Source: an uncultured Pelagibacteraceae bacterium (lineage in GTDB: Bacteria > Pseudomonadota > Alphaproteobacteria > Pelagibacterales > Pelagibacteraceae). From it: 43,021 bases of DNA. Of the stretch, positions 21,701-29,958 are shown piece by piece. The DNA lies in contig CACIXF010000008.1 in the NCBI GenBank assembly GCA_902590535.1, forward strand, positions 1 through 43,021, read 5' to 3'. Numbering within the stretch: the first letter of the stretch is position 1; the number at the start of each line of letters is the position of its first letter. Under the pieces are notes generated by a model that worked only from the letters and a program-made list of their open reading frames with translations, did no database searches and was not told the origin of the DNA. Position numbers and translations under genes: made by a program.

Positions 21701-23074
21701 ATGTCTTTAACTAAAAAAACTAAAGATAAAAAAGTAAATTTTGAATTTAATAAAGAATATATAAGAGTTGTTACTAGCAAAATAGCTAATAATGATGCTC
21801 AATTCATTACTAATTCTTTTAATGAAATGCACCCTGCCGACGCTGCAGATATTATCGAGCATCTTAGCGAAGGAGATAGGGAAAGTTTAATTAAATTAAA
21901 TAATTTTAATATTGATCCAGATGTTTTTGTTGAATTAAATGAGTCTATTCAATCAGAAATTATTACTTTCTTATCTTCAGACTCTATTGTTAGTATCTTA
22001 AAAGGTCTAGAGTCAGACGATGCTATATCTATATTAGAAAACGTACCTGAAGAGGATAAAAATGCAATTCTTAGCTCTTTACCACCAAAAGATAGATTTG
22101 CTCTACTAGAAAGCTTAAGCTATCCAGAGGATACCGCTGCAAGACTTATGCAGCGTGAATTTACAGCTATACCAAGTAATTGGTCTGTAGGTCAAACAAT
22201 TGACTATTTAAGAGAAAACAAAGATTTACCAGAAGAGTTTTTAGAAATTTTTATTGTCAATGAGGATTTTAAACCAATAGGTACTGTTCCTTCATCTAGA
22301 GTTTTGACAACACCACGTGATACTAAAATGGCAACAATTATGTCTGAATCTCAATTATTAATTCCTGTTGAAATGGATAAAGAAGAAGTTGCTAACTTAT
22401 TTGAAAATTATAATTTGAATTCAGCCGCTGTTGTAGACAAAAACAATAAATTGGTTGGAATGATTATGAACGATGACGTCTTGACAGTTTTAAAAGAAGA
22501 AGCTGAGGAAGATGCTTTAAGATTAGCAGGGGTAGGAGATGAAGAAATTACTGATGGAGTTGTAAAAAAAACAAAGAGAAGATTCAATTGGCTATTACTT
22601 AATTTATTTACTGCCTTTCTAGCTACATGGTGCATTAGTTTATTTGGAGCAACCATTGAACAAATGGTAGTGTTAGCTTTCTTAATGCCTATTGTAGCTT
22701 CAATGGGTGGAAATGCTGGAATGCAAACACTTGCAGTTACAGTAAGAACTATAGCTACAAATGATTTAACTCAAAATAACTTCTCATCAAATGTATTTAA
22801 AGAATTTTCTATTGGTATTTTAAATGGAATTATATTTGCAGCAATAAGTGCTTTTATTGTTCAGATATGGTTTCAAGATAGTATCCTTTCACTGATCATA
22901 GCAATATCAATGGTGCTAACAATGATCATAGCTGGATTATTTGGTATATTGGTTCCCTTTACTTTAAAAAAAATGAATATAGATCCAGCGATCGCATCAA
23001 GTGTTTTTGTGACGACAATTACAGATGTAATTGGTTTCGTTTCTTTTTTAGGTGTTGGAGCATATTTTTTATAA
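21701..23074 (+). CDS. mgtE: Magnesium transporter MgtE
   Basis: MgtE is a gated Mg2+ channel of the inner membrane. The domain order is typical. An N-terminal superhelical MgtE_N domain is rich in acidic repeats (NEMHPADAADIIEHL, ILENVPEEDKNAIL; residues about 40-140). A pair of CBS domains follows (about 150-275). The C-terminal pore has five hydrophobic segments (about 290-457), including PIVASMGGNAGMQTLAVTVR, which lines the channel. The 457-residue length is normal. The ACCTA/TAGGT repeat just before the ATG covers the only AGG that could act as Shine-Dalgarno. panC ends two bases after the stop on the other strand. Confidence 0.95.
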   Translation: MSLTKKTKDKKVNFEFNKEYIRVVTSKIANNDAQFITNSFNEMHPADAADIIEHLSEGDRESLIKLNNFNIDPDVFVELNESIQSEIITFLSSDSIVSILKGLESDDAISILENVPEEDKNAILSSLPPKDRFALLESLSYPEDTAARLMQREFTAIPSNWSVGQTIDYLRENKDLPEEFLEIFIVNEDFKPIGTVPSSRVLTTPRDTKMATIMSESQLLIPVEMDKEEVANLFENYNLNSAAVVDKNNKLVGMIMNDDVLTVLKEEAEEDALRLAGVGDEEITDGVVKKTKRRFNWLLLNLFTAFLATWCISLFGATIEQMVVLAFLMPIVASMGGNAGMQTLAVTVRTIATNDLTQNNFSSNVFKEFSIGILNGIIFAAISAFIVQIWFQDSILSLIIAISMVLTMIIAGLFGILVPFTLKKMNIDPAIASSVFVTTITDVIGFVSFLGVGAYFL

Positions 23075-23076
23075 AA

Positions 23077-23892
23077 TTATATGTTATCAATCAACCTGAT
23101 ATTATTTAAATAATAAGCAATAAATAATCTTGAATTTTTCTTTGTACTTGAAATTTTTAAATTATTAATATTTCTTAACTCTAAATAATCAATTTTAATT
23201 TTATAATTATTTTTTAATTCTTTTTTTTGAAGATTTAAAAAGCTCGAAGTATTTTTCTTATTTTTAATATTTTTTTTAATACTTACTAGCTTTTTATAAA
23301 TTTTTGCTGCAATTACTAAACTAGATTTATTTAAAAGAAGGTTTCTTGATGAAAGCGCTACATTATTCTTATCACGAATTGTTTTACAAGGAATGACCTT
23401 GGTTTTATATATTCTTTCTAATTGTTTTTTTACCAAATATAATTGTTGAAAATCTTTTTCCCCCATAAATATCTTTTGAGGGCTTATAATTTTAGTTAGT
23501 TTATTCATTACATCTAAAACCCCTTCGAAATGACCTTTTCTAAATTTTGCACACAAAATTTTATCTTTTTTAAGCAATCTAATTTTGGATTTTTTTTTAT
23601 CTTTGTATATGTCTTTGAATTTAGGCAGATAAACAAAATCAACTTTTTTGTTTTCTTTAAGAATTTTTAAATCTTTCTTTATATTTCGTGGATAAGATTT
23701 TAAATCTTTTTTGTTATTAAATTGTTTTGGATTAACAAAAATACTTACAATTGTTTTTTTACAAAGTGTATTTGATTTATTTATCAGCGATAAATGACCT
23801 TTATGTATTCCACCCATAGTAGGAACAAAGCCAAGGTCATTAAATGGCCTTAATGATTTAAATAATGACGTATTGTTTAATAAAATTTTCAT
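23077..23892 (-). CDS. panC: Pantothenate synthetase
   Basis: PanC condenses pantoate with beta-alanine using ATP to give pantothenate, the coenzyme A precursor. Motifs are GFVPTMGGIHKGHLSLI (HxGH nucleotide-binding motif), VSIFVNPKQFN, MGEKDFQQ and ALSSRNLLL. The frame is open further up to an ATG at 23922. I choose the ATG at 23892 (MKILLNN) because it gives the normal family N-terminus and leaves 34 bp instead of 4 bp before divergent galU. The protein is unusually rich in Lys, Asn and Ile, especially in the last 90 residues. It is the only pantothenate gene in the window, so panB must lie elsewhere or pantoate be obtained otherwise. Confidence 0.92.
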   Translation of the reverse strand: MKILLNNTSLFKSLRPFNDLGFVPTMGGIHKGHLSLINKSNTLCKKTIVSIFVNPKQFNNKKDLKSYPRNIKKDLKILKENKKVDFVYLPKFKDIYKDKKKSKIRLLKKDKILCAKFRKGHFEGVLDVMNKLTKIISPQKIFMGEKDFQQLYLVKKQLERIYKTKVIPCKTIRDKNNVALSSRNLLLNKSSLVIAAKIYKKLVSIKKNIKNKKNTSSFLNLQKKELKNNYKIKIDYLELRNINNLKISSTKKNSRLFIAYYLNNIRLIDNI

Positions 23893-23901
23893 TTGTATAA
23901 A
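23873..23901 (+). promoter_or_regulatory. Possible galU promoter inside the 5' end of panC
   Basis: TTGTTT (23873-23878), a 17-base spacer and TATAAA (23896-23901) precede galU by 25 bases. The -10 is good and the -35 keeps only TTG plus one T-rich match. The element would overlap the first codons of panC on the opposite strand, as the divergent gap is only 34 bp. Confidence 0.3.
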
Positions 23902-23926
23902 AATATTTAATAAGTAAAACATTTAA

Positions 23927-24742
23927 ATGATTAAACAAGCAATTATTCCTTTAGCTGGACTTGGAACTCGGTTACTACCTTTAACAAGTGTTTTTGCTAA
24001 AGAGCTTCTACCTATTAATGGAAGACCTGGAATTGAATATATTCTTGATGAATGTATTGAGGCAGGTGTTAATGAAATTATATTTATTATTTCCACTAAA
24101 AAATTAATGATAAAAAAATATTTTTACAGTGATCAATTTTATAAAAATATTATTAAAAAAAAGAAAGATCCAAGAATAATTAATGAATACAGAAATATAC
24201 TAAAATATAAAAATAAAATTAAGTTTGTATTTCAAAATATTCCAAAGGGCACAGGTGATGCTGTCCTTAAAACTCAAAAATTTATTAAAAACAAATATTT
24301 TTTAATGTTGTTACCAGACGATTTAATAATTAAAAAAAATTGTTCTAAGTCAATGATTAAGGTGCATAAAAAATATCAAGCATCAGTAATGGCATCTATG
24401 AAAGTAAAAAAAAATAACGTTTCAAGATGGGGTATATATAAAATTAATAAAAAATTAAATAAAAGAGATTATCTAATTGATGGAGTTGTTGAAAAACCTT
24501 CTATTAAAAATGCTCCATCTAATAACGCTGTTATTGGAAGATATATATTACCACGTACAATTTTTAAAAAAATAAAGTCCCTTAAACCTGTTAAAGGAAA
24601 AGAGATACATATTACTGATGCAATACAGTTATTAATAAATGATAAAGAAAAATTTGTAGCTCATAATTTTGAAGGTAAATACCTTGATTGTGGAACAATG
24701 AGTGGCTACATCAACACCTCAAAAGAAATAGCTAAGATATGA
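23927..24742 (+). CDS. galU: UTP-glucose-1-phosphate uridylyltransferase
   Basis: GalU makes UDP-glucose from UTP and glucose-1-phosphate for surface polysaccharides and glycolipids. The nucleotidyltransferase motif is PLAGLGTRLLPLTS (residues 8-21), then KELLPINGRPGIEY, FQNIPKGTGDAVL, LLPDDLII, and VVEKPSIKNAPSNNAVIGRY, with the C-terminal EIHITDAIQLL and KYLDCGTMSGYI. The 271-residue length is slightly short for GalU (about 290-300). Its last four bases overlap the ugd start (ATGA), so the two are a unit that leads to UDP-glucuronate. Composition is Lys/Asn/Ile-rich, as in panC and ugd. Confidence 0.93.
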   Translation: MIKQAIIPLAGLGTRLLPLTSVFAKELLPINGRPGIEYILDECIEAGVNEIIFIISTKKLMIKKYFYSDQFYKNIIKKKKDPRIINEYRNILKYKNKIKFVFQNIPKGTGDAVLKTQKFIKNKYFLMLLPDDLIIKKNCSKSMIKVHKKYQASVMASMKVKKNNVSRWGIYKINKKLNKRDYLIDGVVEKPSIKNAPSNNAVIGRYILPRTIFKKIKSLKPVKGKEIHITDAIQLLINDKEKFVAHNFEGKYLDCGTMSGYINTSKEIAKI

Positions 24743-26037
24743 AATTGTGTATGATCGGTACAGGCTATGTTGGTTTAGTGAGTGGGGTTTGTTTTTCAGA
24801 TTTAGGTAATGATGTAATATGCGTTGATAAAGATATTAATAAAATTAATAATTTAAAAAATGGCATAATACCAATTTATGAACCAGGCCTAGAAGAGTTA
24901 GTTTTAAAAAATTATAAGAATAAACGATTAAACTTCTCAACAAACATAAAAGACTCTGTAAGAAAATCAGATATCATATTTATCTGCGTGGGGACCCCAA
25001 CAAAAAAAAATGGCAATAGCGCAGATTTAAGTCAAGTATATGCGGCTGGAAATGAAATATCGAAATCTATAAATAAATTTAAAATTATAATAAACAAATC
25101 TACAGTACCTGTTACTACAGGTGATGAACTTGAAAAAATTATATCAAAAAAAGTGAATAAAAAATACTTTTCAGTAGTTTCCAATCCTGAATTTTTGAGA
25201 GAAGGTGAGGCTATTAGAGATTTTATATATCCTGACAGAATAGTAGTAGGATCTAATGATAATAAATCTCAAAAAATACTAAAAAATTTATATTCACCAT
25301 TAATTTCTAAAGGTGCAAAATTTATTTCCACTAAAAGAAGAGCTGCTGAATTAATTAAATATGCTTCAAATGCTTTCCTAGCAACAAAAATTACCTTTAT
25401 AAATGAGATTGCAAATTTATGCGAAAAAACAGATATTGACGTTGAAGATATCTCAATTGGCATTGGGCTTGATAAAAGAATTGGTAGCAGATTTTTAAGA
25501 GCCGGACCCTCATATGGTGGATCTTGTTTCCCAAAAGATACTAAAGCTATAGTTTCTACTGCTGAGAAATTTAAAACCAACTTATCAATTATAAAAAGTG
25601 TTATTAAATCTAATTATAAAAGATCCGATTTATTATCTAAGAGAGTAAATTTAATTTTAAAAAACAAAATTAAGAATAAAGTTGTGTCTTTTTTAGGTGT
25701 AACTTTTAAAGCAAATACAGATGATATGAGAGACTCATCTAGCTTAAAATTAATACCTTTTCTATCCAAAAAAGGTGCTAAGATTAAATATTATGATCCG
25801 ACTGGATCAAAAAAAGAATTTAAAAAATTAAAAAATGTTGAATTTTCAAATTCAATAAAAGAATCAATAAAAGGATCAGATATAGTAGTTATACATACTG
25901 AATGGAATGATTTTAAATCAATTAATTTTAAAAAATTTTCAAAAAATAAAAAACTTATTATTTACGATATGAGAAACATTTATTCACCAAATAAAATTAA
26001 AAAACAAGGTTTTAAATATTTTGGTATTGGAAGATAA
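24739..26037 (+). CDS. ugd: UDP-glucose 6-dehydrogenase
   Basis: Ugd oxidises UDP-glucose to UDP-glucuronate with two NAD+, supplying uronic acids for polysaccharides or glycolipids. The Rossmann start MIGTGYVGLVSGVCFSDLG binds NAD. Other blocks are VGTPTKKNG, NPEFLREGEAI, ELIKYASNAFLATKITFINE, the catalytic-cysteine motif GPSYGGSCFPKDTKA, and FLGVTFKANTDDMRDSSS with the C-terminal domain following. The 432-residue length is standard. It takes its substrate from GalU, encoded directly upstream. Only one base separates its stop from the end of convergent ridA. Confidence 0.95.
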   Translation: MKLCMIGTGYVGLVSGVCFSDLGNDVICVDKDINKINNLKNGIIPIYEPGLEELVLKNYKNKRLNFSTNIKDSVRKSDIIFICVGTPTKKNGNSADLSQVYAAGNEISKSINKFKIIINKSTVPVTTGDELEKIISKKVNKKYFSVVSNPEFLREGEAIRDFIYPDRIVVGSNDNKSQKILKNLYSPLISKGAKFISTKRRAAELIKYASNAFLATKITFINEIANLCEKTDIDVEDISIGIGLDKRIGSRFLRAGPSYGGSCFPKDTKAIVSTAEKFKTNLSIIKSVIKSNYKRSDLLSKRVNLILKNKIKNKVVSFLGVTFKANTDDMRDSSSLKLIPFLSKKGAKIKYYDPTGSKKEFKKLKNVEFSNSIKESIKGSDIVVIHTEWNDFKSINFKKFSKNKKLIIYDMRNIYSPNKIKKQGFKYFGIGR

Positions 26038-26038
26038 T

Positions 26039-26500
26039 TTAGTTTAACTCAAATATAGCATCAACTTCAACAGATACGCCAAGAGGTAAGCTATTTGTAC
26101 TTACTGCTGCTCTAGTATGCATTCCAGCCTCACCAAAAACTGAAGCAATTAAATCTGAAGCACCATTAATTACTTTTGGTTGTTCTGTAAAATTATCAGT
26201 TGAATTAACAAAACCCGTTAACTTTACACACGATTTAATTTTAGAAAGATCTCCATTACAAGCTACTTTTGCTTGAGATATAATACTTAAACCACACCTT
26301 TCAGCTGCTTTGTAACCATCATCTACAGATAGATCTTTTCCAACTTTTCCTTTTATTAATTCACCATTTTCTGAAATAGAAATTTGTCCTGAAATATAAA
26401 GTAAATTGCCAACAATTTTTGTTGCAACATAAGACCCAACAGGGGGTTTAGCTTCTGGAAGTTTGATTTTTAACTCTTCAATTTTTTTTTCATAACTCAT
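26039..26500 (-). CDS. RidA/YjgF/YER057c/UK114 family protein
   Basis: RidA proteins hydrolyse reactive enamine/imine intermediates made by PLP enzymes such as threonine dehydratase. The 153-residue product has the longer YoaB-like subfamily layout, with LPEAKPPVGSYVATKIVGNLLYISGQ near the N-terminus (split here: LPEAKPPVGSYV and LLYISGQIS). The C-terminal part is HTRAAVSTNSLPLGVSVEVDAI; the Arg of HTRAAV corresponds to the carboxylate-binding Arg of RidA. Length and the N-terminal extension set it apart from the 128-residue archetype, so the substrate is uncertain. It is the last gene of the minus-strand run, three bases after the small secreted protein gene. Confidence 0.85.
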   Translation of the reverse strand: MSYEKKIEELKIKLPEAKPPVGSYVATKIVGNLLYISGQISISENGELIKGKVGKDLSVDDGYKAAERCGLSIISQAKVACNGDLSKIKSCVKLTGFVNSTDNFTEQPKVINGASDLIASVFGEAGMHTRAAVSTNSLPLGVSVEVDAIFELN

Positions 26501-26503
26501 AAA

Positions 26504-26758
26504 TTATTCTTTCTTTTTAAGTTTATCTTTAATTTTATTTCCTATTTTTTTAGTTCCATCTTTTATTTGATTTGATTTAATCTCAACACCTTTTTTTATT
26601 TCTTTAGTTTTTTTTGCTGATATTTCTTTAATATTTTCTGCAGTACAACTTAAAAACTCTTTTGATAATTTTTTTATACCAGAACATTTTTTTTCCTCAG
26701 CAAATAAAATATTAGTGGTTATAAAATAAATAGTTAAAAAAGATGCTATTTTTTTCAC
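26504..26758 (-). CDS. Small Lys-rich secreted protein of unknown function
   Basis: I do not recognise this 84-residue protein. Residues 1-20 look like a signal peptide (Lys-Lys, hydrophobic core, then LFAEE with a likely cut after Ala). The mature part is about one-third lysine, has two cysteines (KCSGIKK and LSCTAEN) that could form one disulfide, and then a repeating amphipathic Lys/Ile pattern (KTKEIKKGVEIKSNQIKDG) that would make a basic helix. The start is GTG, overlapping the topA stop by four bases (GTGA), which argues for a real, translationally coupled gene. A periplasmic or surface location is inferred. Confidence 0.75.
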   Translation of the reverse strand: MKKIASFLTIYFITTNILFAEEKKCSGIKKLSKEFLSCTAENIKEISAKKTKEIKKGVEIKSNQIKDGTKKIGNKIKDKLKKKE

Positions 26759-29340
26759 TTTTTTTTCTTATTTTTTGTTTTTTTATTTTTATCGTATTCA
26801 CGTCTTTTCTCAATAAGGATTAGAGCTTCCTCCATTGTAAGCTCTACTGGGTCTTTTTCCTCAGGTATTGTTGCATTTAGAGATTTATATTTGATGTATG
26901 GTCCATATTGACCCTTCATAATTCTTACTGGCTTTTTATCCTCAGGATGCTCTCCCAAGTCTTTTATAATCGAAGAAGACATTCTTCCAGGTTTTGCTTC
27001 AGCTATTAATGTAATAGCTCTATTTAAACCAATAGAAAAAATTTCTTCTACATTTTCTAATCTAGCTGATTTATTTTCACATTTTAAATACGGTCCAAAT
27101 CTACCTGTATTTAAGGTGATTTCTTTTTGATTTTCTGGATTGACACCCAATGATTTAGGTAACGAGCAAAGAAATTTTGCTTTGTCTATGTCGATACTTT
27201 CTAATTCAATTCCTTTTGGTATAGATACATTTTTCAACAGTTCATTTACCTCAGGCTTTTTTTTCTTAGTTTTTTTTCTTTTTTTTGGTTTTTCTTCTTC
27301 AATATTCTCCTCAAGAACTTTCTCATACTGAAGATAAGGACCAAATCTTCCATTTTTTAGAAAAATATCATTTCCATTTTCGTGTTTTCCAAGAAATTTA
27401 GGTTCCGCTAGTTGTGACTGAGCAGCTGCTTTTGCTTTTGATAATGGTCTTGTAAATTTACATTCCGGATAGTTTGAACATCCAATAAAAGCACCTCCTT
27501 TAAAACTATTTTTTAAACTCAGTGAACCAGTATCACATAACTGACATTTTCTAACTATCTTTCCTTCTTTATCAGTGTCAAATATCAATGCTCCTAAACT
27601 TTCATTTAAAAGATCTAAAACTTCTCTAGTCCTTTTTTCTTTAACTTCCGAAACATTACTATTAAAATCTTTCCAAAACATCTCTAGAACTTTTAACCAG
27701 CTTTCTTTTCCAGAAGTTATTTCATCTAGCTGATCTTCTAGACCAGCTGTAAAGTTATAATCCACATACTTTGAAAATAGTTTTTCTAAAAACGCAGAAA
27801 TTAATTTACCTCTGTCAGTTGGAAAAAATCTTTTATTAACTATTTCTGCATAACCCCTATTTGCTATTGTTGAAATTATACTTGCATAAGTAGAGGGTCT
27901 ACCAATACCTAACTCTTCTAATTTTTTAACTAAACTTGCCTCAGAGAAACGTGGAGGAGGTTGTGTAAAATGTTGTTCATCAATAAGAGCATCTATATTA
28001 ATTGGTCCTTTTGACATCTCAGGTAAAATTTGCTCATCATCATCTTTACTTTGATTTGAATAAACTTTTAAAAATCCATCAAATTTTAAAACCGAACCAC
28101 TTGATTTACATATAGTTTTACTGTCTTCAGACTCTATTGTTATTGTATTTCTATCAAACTTTGCTGTTTCCATTTGAGACGATAAAGCTCTAGACCAAAT
28201 TAAAGAATATAATTTTTGTTGGTCAGAACTCAAATATTTTTTTACTGACTCTGGATTTCTATTAATATCAGTTGGTCTTATTGCTTCATGAGCTTCCTGA
28301 GCATTTTTTGCTTTTTTTCCGGAGTAATTATTTGGATTTTCTGGCAAGTATTCGTTTCCATATTCTTTTTTAATAAAATTTCTAAAATCAGAGACAGCAT
28401 CAGCTGATAAATTAGTTCCATCTGTTCTCATATAAGTAATTAACCCAACTGTATCTCCCTCTATTTCTATTCCTTGATAAAGTTTTTGTGCTATTTGCAT
28501 TGTTCTTGATGCACCAAAACCTAATCTGCTAGAAGCAACTTGCTGAAGAGTTGAAGTAGTAAATGGCCCTGAGGGATTTCTACTTACAATTTTTGAAGAG
28601 ATATCAGTTATATTAAATTTTTTGTTCTTAATATTATTAATTGCATTTTCAATTTCTTCTTTATTTTTAAATGAAAATTTTTCAATTTTTGTTCCATCAA
28701 GTTGAGAAATACTTGCTGTAATCTTGCTTTTGTTTTTATCCTGAAAATTAATACTTAAAGTCCAAAATTCTTCAGGTTTGAATAATTCAATTTCATGCTC
28801 TCTTTCAGTGATCAATTTCAGTGCAACAGATTGAACTCTACCTGCAGATTTTGAACCAGGAAGTTTAGTCCATAGTATTGGTGATATATTAAATCCAACC
28901 AAGTAATCTAACGCTCTTCTAGCCATATAAGCATCGACTAATAAAGGCTCTATCTGTCTTGGATTTTCAATACCATGTGTGACGGCTTTTTTTGTTATTT
29001 CATTAAATACCACACGTTCAATTTCTTTATCCTTTAAAAGTTTTTTTTCATCTAAATATTCTTTTACATGCCATGCTATTGCTTCACCCTCACGATCTGG
29101 GTCAGTAGCAAGAATTATTTTTGAAGAATCTTTCGCAGCATCAGTAATTTCTTTTAAATATTTTTTTGAAAAGCTATCGACTTCCCATTCCATTTTAAAA
29201 TTTTGATCAGGATCAACTGATCCATTTTTTGAAGGAAGATCTCTAATATGACCATAGCTAGCTAAAACAGTGTAGTTATCACCTAAATATTTATTAATTG
29301 TTTTTGCTTTAGCTGGGCTTTCAACTATGACTAGATTCAT
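26755..29340 (-). CDS. topA: DNA topoisomerase I
   Basis: TopA relaxes negative supercoils through a transient 5'-phosphotyrosine link. The Toprim domain begins MNLVIVESPAKAKTINKYLG and includes ATDPDREGEAIAWH. The active-site tyrosine is Tyr303 in GLITYMRTDGTNLS. One C4 zinc-finger (CQLCDTGSLSL ... FIGCSNYPECKF, near residue 600) is followed by GPYL/GPYI repeats (GRFGPYLQYEK, GRFGPYLKCEN, GQYGPYIKYKS) and a Lys-rich tail. The 861-residue length is normal. An acidic/basic stretch (EENIEEEKPKKRKKTKKKKP) lies between C-terminal repeats. It overlaps the downstream small gene by four bases. Confidence 0.97.
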   Translation of the reverse strand: MNLVIVESPAKAKTINKYLGDNYTVLASYGHIRDLPSKNGSVDPDQNFKMEWEVDSFSKKYLKEITDAAKDSSKIILATDPDREGEAIAWHVKEYLDEKKLLKDKEIERVVFNEITKKAVTHGIENPRQIEPLLVDAYMARRALDYLVGFNISPILWTKLPGSKSAGRVQSVALKLITEREHEIELFKPEEFWTLSINFQDKNKSKITASISQLDGTKIEKFSFKNKEEIENAINNIKNKKFNITDISSKIVSRNPSGPFTTSTLQQVASSRLGFGASRTMQIAQKLYQGIEIEGDTVGLITYMRTDGTNLSADAVSDFRNFIKKEYGNEYLPENPNNYSGKKAKNAQEAHEAIRPTDINRNPESVKKYLSSDQQKLYSLIWSRALSSQMETAKFDRNTITIESEDSKTICKSSGSVLKFDGFLKVYSNQSKDDDEQILPEMSKGPINIDALIDEQHFTQPPPRFSEASLVKKLEELGIGRPSTYASIISTIANRGYAEIVNKRFFPTDRGKLISAFLEKLFSKYVDYNFTAGLEDQLDEITSGKESWLKVLEMFWKDFNSNVSEVKEKRTREVLDLLNESLGALIFDTDKEGKIVRKCQLCDTGSLSLKNSFKGGAFIGCSNYPECKFTRPLSKAKAAAQSQLAEPKFLGKHENGNDIFLKNGRFGPYLQYEKVLEENIEEEKPKKRKKTKKKKPEVNELLKNVSIPKGIELESIDIDKAKFLCSLPKSLGVNPENQKEITLNTGRFGPYLKCENKSARLENVEEIFSIGLNRAITLIAEAKPGRMSSSIIKDLGEHPEDKKPVRIMKGQYGPYIKYKSLNATIPEEKDPVELTMEEALILIEKRREYDKNKKTKNKKKK

Positions 29341-29348
29341 AAAATAAC

Positions 29349-29376
29349 AAACTACTCAAAAGAGTTTGATAGTCAA
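29349..29376 (-). promoter_or_regulatory. Weak candidate promoter of topA
   Basis: On the minus strand TTGACT (29376-29371), 16 bases, then TAGTTT (29354-29349) lie in the 37-bp gap between plsY and topA. The start point would fall only two bases or so from the ATG, giving a nearly leaderless mRNA. The same gap holds a CAAACT/AGTTTG inverted repeat (29348-29353 and 29363-29368). topA may simply be read from upstream. Confidence 0.22.
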
Positions 29377-29377
29377 A

Positions 29378-29956
29378 TTAATAAATTTTTGTCTTAGTTT
29401 CTTCTTTATTTTTCAAGCGTTTAATATTTTCTCTGTGGGTAAAAATTATTAAAATAAACATTATTAAGTAAAAAAATACATTTTCTAAACCCTCCAAAAT
29501 TAAAATATAAACCGGTATAGAAAGTGATCCTATCAAGGAAGCTAAAGATGAATATTTAGAAATAAAAAAAATTATTAACCAACAAATACCAAATACTAAA
29601 CCAAAAATAATATTTAAAGAAAAAAGTATCCCAACATATGTAGCAACACCTTTGCCACCTTTAAATTTTAACCAAACAGGAAACACATGACCTATAAAAG
29701 CAAATAAAGCTGATATATATACTCCGTCAGGGAAATTAATTTTTACGTATAAAACAGGTATTACTGCTTTTAATATATCAAGTATTAGTGTCGAATAACC
29801 AATTAGTTTATTACCGGTTCTTAGAGCATTTGTTGCACCAATATTACCAGAGCCTATCTCTCTAATATCTTTTTTTAAAAATATTTTAGTTAAAATTAAT
29901 CCAAAAGGAATCGATCCCATCAGGTATGAGATTATACCTATTATAAAAAGTTCCAT
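29378..29956 (-). CDS. plsY: Acyl-phosphate:glycerol-3-phosphate acyltransferase PlsY
   Basis: PlsY transfers the acyl group from acyl-phosphate to glycerol-3-phosphate, the first step of phospholipid synthesis in the inner membrane. The 192-residue protein is almost wholly hydrophobic, with about six to seven membrane segments. It has the three conserved loops: SYLMGSIPFGLILTK, REIGSGNIGATNALRT and FPVWLKFKGGKGVATYVG. It ends in a charged tail (NKEETKTKIY). It follows pyrC' after two bases. PlsX, its usual partner, is not in the window. Confidence 0.96.
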   Translation of the reverse strand: MELFIIGIISYLMGSIPFGLILTKIFLKKDIREIGSGNIGATNALRTGNKLIGYSTLILDILKAVIPVLYVKINFPDGVYISALFAFIGHVFPVWLKFKGGKGVATYVGILFSLNIIFGLVFGICWLIIFFISKYSSLASLIGSLSIPVYILILEGLENVFFYLIMFILIIFTHRENIKRLKNKEETKTKIY

Positions 29957-29958
29957 TT

